From contig JAJDDD010000009.1 in the NCBI GenBank assembly GCA_029260495.1, positions 62,001-126,000 of the forward strand: a DNA stretch of 64,000 nt. Direction: 5' to 3'. A program made the position numbers and the translations under genes. The notes under the pieces were generated by a model that saw only the letters and a list, made by a program, of their open reading frames with translations, searched no databases and was not told the DNA's origin. This DNA is from Phycisphaerales bacterium (GTDB lineage: Bacteria; Planctomycetota; Phycisphaerae; Phycisphaerales; UBA1924). Shown here one piece after another: positions 26,327 to 35,530 of the stretch. Position 1 is the first letter of the stretch. Every line of letters begins with the position of its first letter.

Positions 26327-28006
26327 ATGATTCTTCGACGATTCGTTGTTCTCACCAGCGCTCTCGCTCTGACATTGACGGTCGGTTGCCGAACGGTCAC
26401 CGAAACCCCTGTCATCGCGGGCTCAACTGGCGCAAGTCTGTATACCGGTGTCGATCGCTTTAGCAGACCCATCCAGACGAACTCGCGTGAAGCCCAGCGC
26501 TGGTTCGATCAGGGCATGCAGTTCCTGTACGGCTTCAATCACGATGAAGCGATCCGTTCCTTCAAGGAAGCCGCCGCCCGTGATCCTGACAGCCCCATGC
26601 CCTGGTGGGGCGTCGCGTATGCGCACGGTATGAACATCAACGATCGGATGATGAATGAAGATCGCTGGCGAGCTGCGTGGGACGCCACTGTGCGCGCACA
26701 ACGCCGCATCGAAAACGGCAGCGAAGTCGAACAGGCGTTGGTGCGCGCTATTTCCAAGCGATACTCAAAGCGCGTGCCGCGCCTCCCTGATGGTCAGCGG
26801 CGGTACGACGAAACCTACGCCGCCGCGATGGAGCAGGTCTTTCACGATTTTCCACACGATGCCGATATCGCCGCCCTTTACGCAGAGTCTCTGATGGACC
26901 TCCAGCCGTGGGACTACTGGACGAACGAGGGCGAGCCGAAGGGGCGCATTCTGGACGCCATCGCCGCGATCGAATCGGCGCTGGAAACCGAGCCCGATCA
27001 TCCCGGAGCGATGCATTTTTATATCCACGCAATGGAGGTCACCTATCCGGAGGCAGCCGTCCCAGCCGCCGAGCGCCTCGCCAATCGTGTGCCTGGCGCC
27101 GGTCATCTTGTCCACATGCCATCGCACATCTACATCCGTGTCGGACGGTACGCCGACGCTGCGGACATCAATGTGCGCGCCGTCGCTGCCGATCGTGCGT
27201 ACCTGAAAGTGGCGCCGGAGCCCAGTGTGTATTGGATCTACTATGCGCACAATCTGCACTTCATTGCCTACGCCTCGATGATGGAGGGTCGGTACGAGCC
27301 TGCGATTCAGGCGGCGCGTGACCTTGACGCGGAAATACCCGAACCAGTTCTGCGGCAGCTCGCTTTCCTCATCGAAGGGATCATGCCGACCACATTTCAT
27401 GTCATGGTGCGTTTCGGGAAGTGGGAGGAGATTCTCGCTGAGCCCGAGCCGGCGGATTTTCGTCTTGTCTCGCGCGCCGTGCGACACTATGCGCGCGGCA
27501 TCGCATACTCCGCGCTTGGGCGCACATCAGAGGCCCGCGCCGAAATCGAAGCGTTCGAAGAAGCCGTCGCGCGTGTGCCGGATGAATGGATGATCTTTAA
27601 CAACAGCATTCACAAGGTGCTCCCCATTGCGCGCGCCATGCTCGAAGGAGAACTTCTGTTCCGGGATGGCCAGCGCGAAGAAGCATTCTCAGTCCTGCGC
27701 CAAGGCATCGCGGCTGAAGATGCGCTTATTTATGACGAGCCACCGGGCTGGATGCTCCCCGTGCGCCACGCGCTGGGGGCATTGCTGATGTCGGCTGGAA
27801 AATACGCCCAGGCCGAACAGGTTTACCGCGAAGATCAGGAGATCCACACCGGCAACGGATGGTCGCTCTTGGGTCTGCAGCAAGCGCTCGCTGCTCAGGG
27901 CCGTACAGGCGAAGCGAATGCCATTTCCCCGAAACTTGCTTCCGCATGGGCCCGTGTCGAGAAAAAACCAACGTCTTCGTGCATGTGTGAGCCCGGGCCC
28001 GGTTGA
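26327..28006 (+). CDS. TPR-repeat lipoprotein
   Basis: 559 residues. AAGGAG precedes the ATG. The signal ends in a lipobox (LTVGC, about Cys24). The mature part begins with TNSREAQRWFDQGMQFLYGF, a signature of a conserved bacterial TPR family whose members have a first repeat with a WW pair (PMPWWGVAYAHG). Further helical repeats run to the C-terminus (KYAQAEQVYREDQ near residue 490). A periplasmic scaffold role is likely, but partners are unknown. The next gene starts 44 nt later, apparently from its own promoter. Confidence 0.82.
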   Translation: MILRRFVVLTSALALTLTVGCRTVTETPVIAGSTGASLYTGVDRFSRPIQTNSREAQRWFDQGMQFLYGFNHDEAIRSFKEAAARDPDSPMPWWGVAYAHGMNINDRMMNEDRWRAAWDATVRAQRRIENGSEVEQALVRAISKRYSKRVPRLPDGQRRYDETYAAAMEQVFHDFPHDADIAALYAESLMDLQPWDYWTNEGEPKGRILDAIAAIESALETEPDHPGAMHFYIHAMEVTYPEAAVPAAERLANRVPGAGHLVHMPSHIYIRVGRYADAADINVRAVAADRAYLKVAPEPSVYWIYYAHNLHFIAYASMMEGRYEPAIQAARDLDAEIPEPVLRQLAFLIEGIMPTTFHVMVRFGKWEEILAEPEPADFRLVSRAVRHYARGIAYSALGRTSEARAEIEAFEEAVARVPDEWMIFNNSIHKVLPIARAMLEGELLFRDGQREEAFSVLRQGIAAEDALIYDEPPGWMLPVRHALGALLMSAGKYAQAEQVYREDQEIHTGNGWSLLGLQQALAAQGRTGEANAISPKLASAWARVEKKPTSSCMCEPGPG

Positions 28007-28037
28007 GTTCGTTGCTGTTTATGCCGGGTCACCGGCG

Positions 28038-28043
28038 TACAAT
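28038..28043 (+). promoter_or_regulatory. -10-like element, possible leaderless start
   Basis: TACAAT ends 6 nt before the GTG at 28050 of the ThiF/MoeB-like gene. No ribosome site is present between. Confidence 0.45.
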
Positions 28044-28049
28044 CCCATT

Positions 28050-29141
28050 GTGAGCCAGACAGATTTTTTACGCTATCACCGTCAAACGTTGCTGCCTTTC
28101 GTAGGAGAAGATGGGCAGGCGCGGTTGGCGCGCGCGCGGGCAGTCATCGTCGGGTGCGGAGCCCTGGGAGGGGTTGTGGCTGACCTTCTGGCGCGCGCAG
28201 GTGTGGGGCATCTCACACTCATCGACCGCGACATTGTTGAGTTGACCAATCTTCAACGACAGGGGCTTTTCGATGAGCGTGATGTCGCCGGGTGCGCTCC
28301 CAAGGCCGAGGCCGCGCGGGCCCGACTGGCGCAGATCAACTCGTCCATTGATGTGCGCGCAATCGCGGACGATCTGAACTGGCAAAACGCAGAGCGTTTG
28401 ATGGGGTTCACAACTGACACGCAAGGATCCGCCGAGGCGCCGGATGTCATCATCGACGGCACAGACAATTTTGAGACCCGGTATCTCCTCAATGATCTCG
28501 CGGTTAAGCACAGCGCGCCCTATGTTTATGCGGGCGTAGTTTCGACGCATGGGATGGTCGCCGCTTTCATGCCTGGCGCTACGCCCTGTCTGCGCTGTGT
28601 CTTTCCGGAAGCGCCGGCGCCCGGCGTCAGCGAGACGTGCGACACCGCGGGCGTCCTTGGTCCTGCTGTCTCAGTGATCGCAGGTTTAGAAGCGACCGCG
28701 GCGCTCAAAGTTCTGCTCGGCCAGTTTGACCCTGCGAACGCAACACTGACTCGCATTGATGTTTGGATGCAGGACGTGCAGCATCTATCACTTGCCGACG
28801 CCAAACGCGGTGATTGTCCATGTTGTGGCGGTCGCGTTTTTGAGCATCTTGAGGGCGGCGCCGGCTCACAGGCAGCCGTCCTATGCGGGCGCGGGAGCGT
28901 GCAAGTCGCGCCGCCTGGGGTGAATGCGGAGGTTGATCTTGAATCGCTCGCCCGCCGGCTCGCTCCGCACGGGCGATTCGACAGGACGCCCTTCATGCTT
29001 CGGGGGGTTCTCCGGGGAGAGCGCGGGGACGCCAATGAGCTGATCGAACTCGTGGTTTTCCCCAACGGCAGGGCGATTGTGAGCGGCACACAGCAGATCG
29101 AAACCGCCCGCTCCATTTATGCGCGATATGTTGGCTCATGA
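28050..29141 (+). CDS. ThiF/MoeB family adenylyltransferase with C-terminal extension
   Basis: 363 residues from the GTG at 28050. Homology begins at once (FLRYHRQTLLPFVGEDGQ). The frame can be read back to 27918 inside the previous gene, which is unlikely. The nucleotide site GCGALGG, the DRDIVELTNLQRQ loop, and two zinc CxxC pairs (CLRC, CPCC) are present. The catalytic Cys is in SETCDTAGVLGP. These E1-like enzymes adenylate the C-terminus of a sulfur-carrier protein for thiamine or molybdopterin synthesis. About 100 extra residues (from about 265) form a separate small domain. No carrier protein gene is nearby. Confidence 0.88.
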   Translation: MSQTDFLRYHRQTLLPFVGEDGQARLARARAVIVGCGALGGVVADLLARAGVGHLTLIDRDIVELTNLQRQGLFDERDVAGCAPKAEAARARLAQINSSIDVRAIADDLNWQNAERLMGFTTDTQGSAEAPDVIIDGTDNFETRYLLNDLAVKHSAPYVYAGVVSTHGMVAAFMPGATPCLRCVFPEAPAPGVSETCDTAGVLGPAVSVIAGLEATAALKVLLGQFDPANATLTRIDVWMQDVQHLSLADAKRGDCPCCGGRVFEHLEGGAGSQAAVLCGRGSVQVAPPGVNAEVDLESLARRLAPHGRFDRTPFMLRGVLRGERGDANELIELVVFPNGRAIVSGTQQIETARSIYARYVGS

Positions 29142-29165
29142 ATCGCGGTGGCGTTGCTGTTGGCA

Positions 29166-29171
29166 TACGAT
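29166..29171 (+). promoter_or_regulatory. -10-like element, possible leaderless start of groES
   Basis: TACGAT ends 6 nt before the ATG at 29178. No Shine-Dalgarno is seen. Confidence 0.4.
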
Positions 29172-29177
29172 ACCCCT

Positions 29178-29516
29178 ATGCCAGACAAGCCCAAGACACG
29201 TTCGAAACTGGAAGTGATCGAGCCCATCGGTCTGCGCGTTCTGCTCCGAAAGGATGAGGACAAAAAGCAGACCAAGTCCGGCATTCACCTTCCGGACAAA
29301 ATCGAGATTCCCACACTGACCGGCCGCGTCGTCAGCATTTCAGCAGAAATCGAGATGGAGGAGAAGTACCCGATCAAACAGTACGATCGTGTGCTCTTCA
29401 ATCCCAAGCAGGGGATTCCCGTCGATTTTGAGGGAGACAATCGGCTCTTTGTTATTCCGGTGGAAGACATCGTCGCGGTTTTTCGGGCTGCGGGCGATGA
29501 ATCCGAGCGAGGGTGA
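29178..29516 (+). CDS. groES: GroES-type co-chaperonin
   Basis: 112 residues. The GroES beta-barrel pattern is clear: an N-terminal IEPIGLRVLLRK strand, a mobile loop region (KKQTKSGIHLPD), and the closing VEDIVAVF. GroES caps the GroEL chamber. No groEL is adjacent in this window, and aroA starts directly after the stop. The protein is slightly longer than E. coli GroES (97) and has an extended acidic C-terminus. It may be one of several GroES paralogues. Confidence 0.85.
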   Translation: MPDKPKTRSKLEVIEPIGLRVLLRKDEDKKQTKSGIHLPDKIEIPTLTGRVVSISAEIEMEEKYPIKQYDRVLFNPKQGIPVDFEGDNRLFVIPVEDIVAVFRAAGDESERG

Positions 29517-30983
29517 GTGGTGTCCGGTCCGGGGGATGACGCTGCGCTGGTGAATCTGATTCAAACGCTCAGGCTGCCGCTTGAGGAGCTGCCCGGTCAG
29601 CTTGAGCTCGCTCCTCTGCCGGGGCCGTTTGATGTTTCAATCACCCCGCCGGGGTCAAAGAGTCTGACAAACCGCGCGCTCCTGCTCGCGGGGCTGGCGG
29701 AGGGCGAATCGCTGCTCAAGCGTCCTTTGGTGGAGGCTGACGACGCCCAGCGGATGATCGAAGCGCTCCAGCGCATGGGGGCGCGCATCGAAGTGATCGA
29801 GCCTGGAGCCAAAGAGCATCCCGAAGGAGCACTGCACATTCGCGGCGTGGGCGGGCGCCCGCGCGGGGACATTGAGTTATTCCTGGGAAACGCAGGAACG
29901 GCGCTCCGCTTTCTCTGTGCCGCGGCCCTGCTGGCGGACGGCCCGGTGACACTGGATGGAAGCGCCCGGATGCGGGAGCGGCCGATCGGTGAGTTGGGTT
30001 TGGCGCTGCGCGGGCTGGGCGCGAGTGTTGAATATCTTGGCGCCCAGGGGTATCCGCCGTTGCGTGTCACACCACCGGAGCACGTTCGGCGGGCGCGGAT
30101 CATGATGCCGACGACAGCGTCGAGCCAGTTCATTTCGGCGCTGCTGCTCGTCGCGCCGTGGCTTGATCATGGACTCACGCTTGAGCTCTCGGGAGAAGTG
30201 ACCAGCGGCCCGTATGTGGTGATGACGCTGGAACTGCTCAGCCAGCTCGGGGCGGTGGGCGTGCATGCGAAACGCGATCTTTCATTTGCGCAGGTCGAGC
30301 ATGGCGAGCTGTCAGCCTTTGAGTATCAGGTTGAGCCCGACGCAAGCGGCGCGACGTATTTCTGGACAGCCGCTGCGCTGACCGCCGGCTCGCGCTGCGT
30401 TGTGCCCGGGCTCGGGTCGGCGACTCTCCAGGGCGATGCGCATTTCACCAAAGCGCTCATTGCGATGGGCGCCGCCGGCGACGCGAGTGAGAAAATGATC
30501 GAGGTGCGCGCGCCGCGGGGCAGCGACGGAGCCAGCCGAGAGCTGCGCGGGATCACCGTGGCGCTCTCCGGCATGCCGGACACCGCGATGACCCTCGCAG
30601 CAGCTTGCTGCTTCGCCTCAGGGCCCTCTGAGATTCGCGGGCTGCGGACATTGCGTGTGAAGGAGACAGATCGGCTGGAGGCGCTGCGGATAGAGCTTTC
30701 CAAGATTGGGGTTAGCGCGGAGATTTTCGCCGGCGCCGACCAGGATGAGGGACTTCGCCTCACGCCGCCGGCAGGCGGGCTCGACTGCTCGCTGGACGCC
30801 ACCCCGGTGTGCTTTGAGACGTATGAGGACCATCGAATGGCGATGGCTCTGGCGTTAATCGGCCTTCGCCGGCCCAATGTGGAAATCCGCGACCCGCAGT
30901 GCGTTGCGAAGACCTATCCAACATTCTGGAGCGATCTGGCGACGGTCTACGAATCGTCGATGCGACGCCAGGCTGGTAGCTAG
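29517..30983 (+). CDS. aroA: 5-enolpyruvylshikimate-3-phosphate synthase
   Basis: 488 residues from the GTG at 29517, immediately after the groES stop. A second GTG follows one codon later. Conserved motifs include PGSKSLTNRALLLAGLAEG, LFLGNAGTALRFL, KETDRLEALRIEL and the final YEDHRMAMALALIGL. The enzyme joins shikimate 3-phosphate and phosphoenolpyruvate in the aromatic pathway. The first 40 residues are an extra N-terminal stretch compared with the usual 430-residue enzyme. The other shikimate gene in the window, aroK at 57884, is not linked. Confidence 0.95.
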   Translation: MVSGPGDDAALVNLIQTLRLPLEELPGQLELAPLPGPFDVSITPPGSKSLTNRALLLAGLAEGESLLKRPLVEADDAQRMIEALQRMGARIEVIEPGAKEHPEGALHIRGVGGRPRGDIELFLGNAGTALRFLCAAALLADGPVTLDGSARMRERPIGELGLALRGLGASVEYLGAQGYPPLRVTPPEHVRRARIMMPTTASSQFISALLLVAPWLDHGLTLELSGEVTSGPYVVMTLELLSQLGAVGVHAKRDLSFAQVEHGELSAFEYQVEPDASGATYFWTAAALTAGSRCVVPGLGSATLQGDAHFTKALIAMGAAGDASEKMIEVRAPRGSDGASRELRGITVALSGMPDTAMTLAAACCFASGPSEIRGLRTLRVKETDRLEALRIELSKIGVSAEIFAGADQDEGLRLTPPAGGLDCSLDATPVCFETYEDHRMAMALALIGLRRPNVEIRDPQCVAKTYPTFWSDLATVYESSMRRQAGS

Positions 30984-31021
30984 TTGTGCCCGGCAGCGAC
31001 GGCGTCAATACTGGTCACCCT

Positions 31022-32878
31022 ATGCCCACTTTCTGGCGATTTGCAGCAAGAATGGCGAGTCGGAAGTTCACGCTGATCGCGGCGCTGGTGATGGCGTTCG
31101 TGTCCGCAGTGAGCATGGGGGGCGGGCTGCTCGGGATGGTGTGGGTGCTCAAGTCGATTCTCGGCGAAGAAGGCGCGTCGCTCCCGGAGCTCGCACGAGA
31201 ACATGCCTCGTGGCTCTCTGATAGCGTGATCGCAGCGCTCCCGACAGGGCGCTTCGATGCGGTTCTGTGGCTCATTCTCGCGCTGGGCGTGCTGACGGTC
31301 TTCGGGGCGACGGCCAACTTTCTTCATGCCTACTTCTCGCTGACCGTCGCGACAGAGGCCGTGGCGCGGATCCGGCGAGAGGTTTTTCGACACGTTGTGC
31401 ATCTGCCATTGAAAACGCTGGCGGGAAACGCAAGCGACTCCGTCAGCCGGATCATCAACGACACCAATGTGCTCCTGATTGGCTTTACATCGATCACAAG
31501 CAAGGCCGTCGCGCAGCTGACGCGATCGGTCGTTGCGCTGGCGGTTGCGATCGGCATGGAATGGCGCCTGACGCTGGTCGCACTTCTTGTGGCGCCGTTG
31601 CTCTACACGATCGTTCGGAAGCTCGGGAAGCGCGTCCGGCGGGCGTCGCGCGGCGCCTTGCAGGCCCAGGCCAAGTTGCTCGCCGCCTCCACCGAGTCGT
31701 TGCAGGGATTGCGCGTCGTGAAGGTGTATACAGCCGAGCGCCGCGAGCTGGGAAGATTTTCTCAGCACAATCGCGATGTTGTGCGCGAGCAGCTTCGCGC
31801 CCGGACCGCGCGGGCCCTCGCATCGCCACTCATGGAAACCGTGATGATCGTTGTGCTCGGCGGGCTCTCTCTTGTCGCAGCCAAGGCGATCATCGATGGA
31901 AGCGTGCAGGCGTCGGAGTTCATCGGCGCTCTTGCCCTGCTCGCCGTAGCAGGGGGAGCGCTCAAGCCCTTGTCGCGTGTGATTCAGGATGTTCAGGCGG
32001 CAGACGCAGCGGCTGAGCGATTGCAGCACACTCTTGATCTGGAGCGCGAGCCATACCATATTTACGATCGCAATCATGAACGCCGGCCGAAGCTGTCCCG
32101 CCATCGGAAATCCATTTGTTTCAAGGGTGTTTCGTTTCGATATGAAGATGCGGATCAGCTCGCGCTGGATGGCGTCAATGTCAAAGTCGCCCACGGGGAG
32201 ACGGTCGCCTTCGTCGGTCCCAACGGATCGGGAAAGACAACGCTGCTCTCGCTTGTGCCGCGATTATTCGAGCCGGACACCGGCCATGTGCTGATTGATG
32301 ACATTGATATCGCCGGTGTCGGGTTGCGGAGTCTGCGTGAACAGATCGGCGTGGTCACGCAGGAGGTCGTGCTCTTTCACGCGACCATCGCCCAGAATAT
32401 CGCCTACGGCCAGCGCAGCGCTTCGTGCGAAGCGATTATTGACGCCGCCGTCCGCGCCGGCGCCGACGAGTTTATCCGCGCCAAGCCTGACGGCTACGAC
32501 TCCATCGTCGGCGAGCAGGGGCTTACGCTCTCCGGCGGGCAGCGGCAGCGCATCGCGATCGCTCGCGCGATTCTCCGTGATCCGGCGATTCTGATCCTCG
32601 ATGAAGCGACCAGCATGATCGACGCCGAAAGCGAGCGCCGCATCGGTGAAGCGATCGGACGTTTCAGCGCTGGACGCACCTGCCTGGTCGTCGCTCACCG
32701 GCTCAGCACCGTGCGCAGCGCCGACCGAATCGTTGTGATGGATCAGGGGCGGGTCGTCGACGCTGGAACCCACGATGAACTGCTCGAGACGTGCCCGACG
32801 TATCAGCTCATCGCCCGCACCCAGCTCAGCGGCGCTAGTGGGACTCAACCCGATCCAGCCGGCGCCGCGGCGGGATAG
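31022..32878 (+). CDS. ABC exporter, MsbA/lipid-flippase type
   Basis: 618 residues from the ATG at 31022. A GTG at 30986 is an alternative start. About six membrane segments occupy residues 10-320. The nucleotide-binding domain has Walker A (GPNGSGKTT), the signature LSGGQRQR, Walker B (ILILDEAT) and a switch His (VAHRLSTVRSADR). Fusion of one membrane and one ATPase domain, acting as a homodimer, is typical of MsbA and multidrug exporters. With a lipid A pathway in the window, MsbA is plausible, but the substrate cannot be read. Confidence 0.88.
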   Translation: MPTFWRFAARMASRKFTLIAALVMAFVSAVSMGGGLLGMVWVLKSILGEEGASLPELAREHASWLSDSVIAALPTGRFDAVLWLILALGVLTVFGATANFLHAYFSLTVATEAVARIRREVFRHVVHLPLKTLAGNASDSVSRIINDTNVLLIGFTSITSKAVAQLTRSVVALAVAIGMEWRLTLVALLVAPLLYTIVRKLGKRVRRASRGALQAQAKLLAASTESLQGLRVVKVYTAERRELGRFSQHNRDVVREQLRARTARALASPLMETVMIVVLGGLSLVAAKAIIDGSVQASEFIGALALLAVAGGALKPLSRVIQDVQAADAAAERLQHTLDLEREPYHIYDRNHERRPKLSRHRKSICFKGVSFRYEDADQLALDGVNVKVAHGETVAFVGPNGSGKTTLLSLVPRLFEPDTGHVLIDDIDIAGVGLRSLREQIGVVTQEVVLFHATIAQNIAYGQRSASCEAIIDAAVRAGADEFIRAKPDGYDSIVGEQGLTLSGGQRQRIAIARAILRDPAILILDEATSMIDAESERRIGEAIGRFSAGRTCLVVAHRLSTVRSADRIVVMDQGRVVDAGTHDELLETCPTYQLIARTQLSGASGTQPDPAGAAAG

Positions 32879-32966
32879 GCAAGGTGCGGCGGGCTCTCAA
32901 ACCCCCGTTAGGCCGAACTTCGAAAACTCTTCCTGGAATCGACCGATCGCTCGCCATCAGGTCGCC

Positions 32967-32972
32967 TAAGAT
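32967..32972 (+). promoter_or_regulatory. -10-like element, possible leaderless start of der
   Basis: TAAGAT ends 7 nt before the ATG at 32980 and overlaps an earlier in-frame ATG (32971). If it is the -10, only the second ATG can be used. Confidence 0.45.
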
Positions 32973-32979
32973 GACCGCT

Positions 32980-34566
32980 ATGCCGATTCCTCAGATTGCA
33001 ATCGTGGGCAGGCCCAATGTGGGCAAGTCGTCGCTCCTGAACATGCTCGCCAAGGCGAAGGTGTCGATTGTCGATCCCACGCCCGGCGTCACGCGCGATC
33101 GCGTCGCCGCCCTGATCGACCTTCCCGGCCCCAATGAAGTTGACCCGCCCAAGCTTGTCGAAGTCATCGACACCGGCGGCTTCGGCGTCTACACCGCCGA
33201 GGGCGCTCGTTTTAATGAGGTCGGTGAAGACCTCACCGAGCTTGGCGGGGAAATCGAGCTGCAGATCGCCGAAGCCGCCCGGACCGCAGACCTCATCCTT
33301 TTCATCATCGACGCTCAGTCCGGAATCACAGCCCTTGACCAAACCATCGCCCAGCTCATTCGCGAGCGCGTCTTCACAAAAGGCGAGCGCGATCTTCCCG
33401 TACTCGTGATCGCCAACAAGACCGACGCTGAAAGCTGGGAGCCGCACGCTTTTGAAGCTTCATCACTGGGGTTCGGTGAGCCGATCCCCGTCTCCGCGAT
33501 GAACAACTTCCGCAAACGCTCATTCCTCGAAGCGGTCTACTCCCGCGCGCCCGACACAGGCGGCGACGCAGTCGATGACAGCCGCGGCGACACTCGCATC
33601 GCAATTGTCGGCAAACGCAACGCTGGCAAGAGCACATTTGTCAATGCCCTGGCTGGCGAGGAGCGCGTCATCGTCAGTGAGATCGCCGGCACAACGCGCG
33701 ACGCCGTCGATGTGCGCTTCGAGATTGACGGCGAGTCCTTCATCGCGATCGACACCGCCGGTTTTCGCAAGAAAAAAAGTCTCGCAGATCAGATCGAATG
33801 GTACGCAGCCCATCGCGCCTTGCGCAGCATCCGCCGAGCTGATGTCGCAATCCTTCTGCTCGACGCTGCCGCGGACATCTCGCAAGTTGACAAGCATCTC
33901 TCCAAAGAGATTCGTGAAAGCTTCAAACCCTGCATCATCGTGGTGAATAAATGGGATCTTGTCGACGGCCGGAAAGGAAAGAACGGCAAACTCATCACAA
34001 CTGAGGTCTACCAGAAGTACATCGAAAGAGAAATGCCCGGCCTCTCCCGCTGTCCCATCGCTTTTACGTCTGCTGTTGATGGCAGCAATGTGCGCGAAGT
34101 CATCGCGATCGCTGCCGATCTCCATGTGCAGGCCCAGCAGCGCGTCTCAACCGGTCAGCTCAACACCATCATGCGCGACATTCTCTCGCGGCGCGGCCCC
34201 AGCTCCAAGCTCGGCACGCGCGCCAAAGTGCTCTATACAACGCAGGTGGGCGTCGCTCCGCCGACGATCGTGTTGGTGGTGAACCACGAAAACCTGTTCA
34301 CATCGGGCTATCGCCGGTACATGCTCAATCGCCTCGCCGAGCGCACGCCCTTTGAGGAGGTTCCGATTCGTCTGATTATTCGCGATCGCAAGCGAGCTCG
34401 TCTTGAAGACCTGCTGTCAGGGGATCACCGCGCCCAGCGTGAGGAATATCATAATGCAATGAAGGCCGGCCCCCCGAAGACGCCGCGCGTTGTGCATGGT
34501 CTGCTTGATGACGACGACAACATCGCCCCTGCCGATGTGGGCGTTGATGACTCGATCCTCGAGTAA
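32980..34566 (+). CDS. der: Ribosome-assembly GTPase Der/EngA
   Basis: 528 residues from the ATG at 32980. There are two tandem GTPase domains. The first has GRPNVGKSS, DTGGF and NKTD, and the second has GKRNAGKST, DTAGF and NKWD. A KH-like C-terminal domain follows. Der joins 50S subunit assembly. The protein is longer than most (about 440-490) because of loops in the first domain and an acidic tail. Confidence 0.95.
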   Translation: MPIPQIAIVGRPNVGKSSLLNMLAKAKVSIVDPTPGVTRDRVAALIDLPGPNEVDPPKLVEVIDTGGFGVYTAEGARFNEVGEDLTELGGEIELQIAEAARTADLILFIIDAQSGITALDQTIAQLIRERVFTKGERDLPVLVIANKTDAESWEPHAFEASSLGFGEPIPVSAMNNFRKRSFLEAVYSRAPDTGGDAVDDSRGDTRIAIVGKRNAGKSTFVNALAGEERVIVSEIAGTTRDAVDVRFEIDGESFIAIDTAGFRKKKSLADQIEWYAAHRALRSIRRADVAILLLDAAADISQVDKHLSKEIRESFKPCIIVVNKWDLVDGRKGKNGKLITTEVYQKYIEREMPGLSRCPIAFTSAVDGSNVREVIAIAADLHVQAQQRVSTGQLNTIMRDILSRRGPSSKLGTRAKVLYTTQVGVAPPTIVLVVNHENLFTSGYRRYMLNRLAERTPFEEVPIRLIIRDRKRARLEDLLSGDHRAQREEYHNAMKAGPPKTPRVVHGLLDDDDNIAPADVGVDDSILE

Positions 34567-34614
34567 GCCCGCTCTCTTGCGTATCTCCGCCGGCGTCTGA
34601 TCGCTCAATAGCGC

Positions 34615-35463
34615 CTATTCTCCGGTGAAAAACTGCTTCACTGCTTTCACTGTCGTCGCGCGCCCCATCGCAGCGATCCCCTCAGTCAGCGGAATCTCTT
34701 TCGGGCACACCTTCACGCAGTTCTGCGCGTTGCCACAATCAGAAACCCCGCCCGGCCCCATGAGCACTTCAAGCCGCTCGCCCGCCTCTTCTTTGGCCGT
34801 CGGATGCAGATTGAAAAGTCGCACCTGGCCAATCGTGTTCGCTCCCACAAACGACTCATCCCACTTCGCGGGCTCATCCACGAGGAGAAACTGCGGGCAT
34901 GCCTCCAGACAACACCCGCACGTCATGCAGGTGCTGAAGATGTATCGCGTTTCCTGATTTTTCGCAGTTTCCTGCGGCCCGGCGCCGCGATCGTGCAGCC
35001 CGTCAATCGGCGTCCATGCGTGCGCTCGCTTGAGATTGTGAAACATCCGCTGACGATCCACCCAAAGATCGCGCACCACCGGAAACTTGCTCATCGGTTG
35101 GAGTGAGATGACATCCCCGTCATTTGGCGCTTCATTATCGATCAAGCAAGAGCACGATTGCCGCACCTGCCCGTTGACGATCATTGTGCAAGCCCCGCAC
35201 ACCTCTTCCAGACACCCGGAGTCCCAGACCACCGGATCAGTCTCTTTCCCGTCAGCAGTGATCGGCCGCCGCGCGATGTACTGCAGGCACGAAATCACAT
35301 TCGCGCCCTCGCCGGCGAGAATCGGCACATCAAACGCTTCCCAGTGCGCCGGCTTGTTCGGTCCCAAACAACGCTGAATCCGAAAGCGCACGGTGCGTTT
35401 TTCAGCTGCTTCGCTGGAAGCAGCGCCAGAGTTGGTTGAACTTTGATCTTGAGTCGTGGTCAT
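34615..35463 (-). CDS. sdhB: Succinate dehydrogenase/fumarate reductase iron-sulfur subunit
   Basis: 282 residues from the ATG at 35463. A 2Fe-2S domain (SGCLEEVCGACT, then SCSCLID) is followed by a ferredoxin domain with CMTCGCCLEACP and CGNAQNCVKVCP. These carry the 4Fe-4S and 3Fe-4S clusters that pass electrons from FAD to the quinone site. The gene is last in the order sdhC-sdhA-sdhB, typical of type-B complexes. A 20-residue Ser/Thr-rich N-terminus precedes the domain. The stop is close to der's stop, and no clear terminator is visible. Confidence 0.94.
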   Translation of the reverse strand: MTTTQDQSSTNSGAASSEAAEKRTVRFRIQRCLGPNKPAHWEAFDVPILAGEGANVISCLQYIARRPITADGKETDPVVWDSGCLEEVCGACTMIVNGQVRQSCSCLIDNEAPNDGDVISLQPMSKFPVVRDLWVDRQRMFHNLKRAHAWTPIDGLHDRGAGPQETAKNQETRYIFSTCMTCGCCLEACPQFLLVDEPAKWDESFVGANTIGQVRLFNLHPTAKEEAGERLEVLMGPGGVSDCGNAQNCVKVCPKEIPLTEGIAAMGRATTVKAVKQFFTGE

Positions 35464-35530
35464 GTCGGGCTCATATTCCCTGCGTGAACGGTGATAGCGT
35501 CTGTCTAATCGGCTGATTTTGCGCCTGGGT

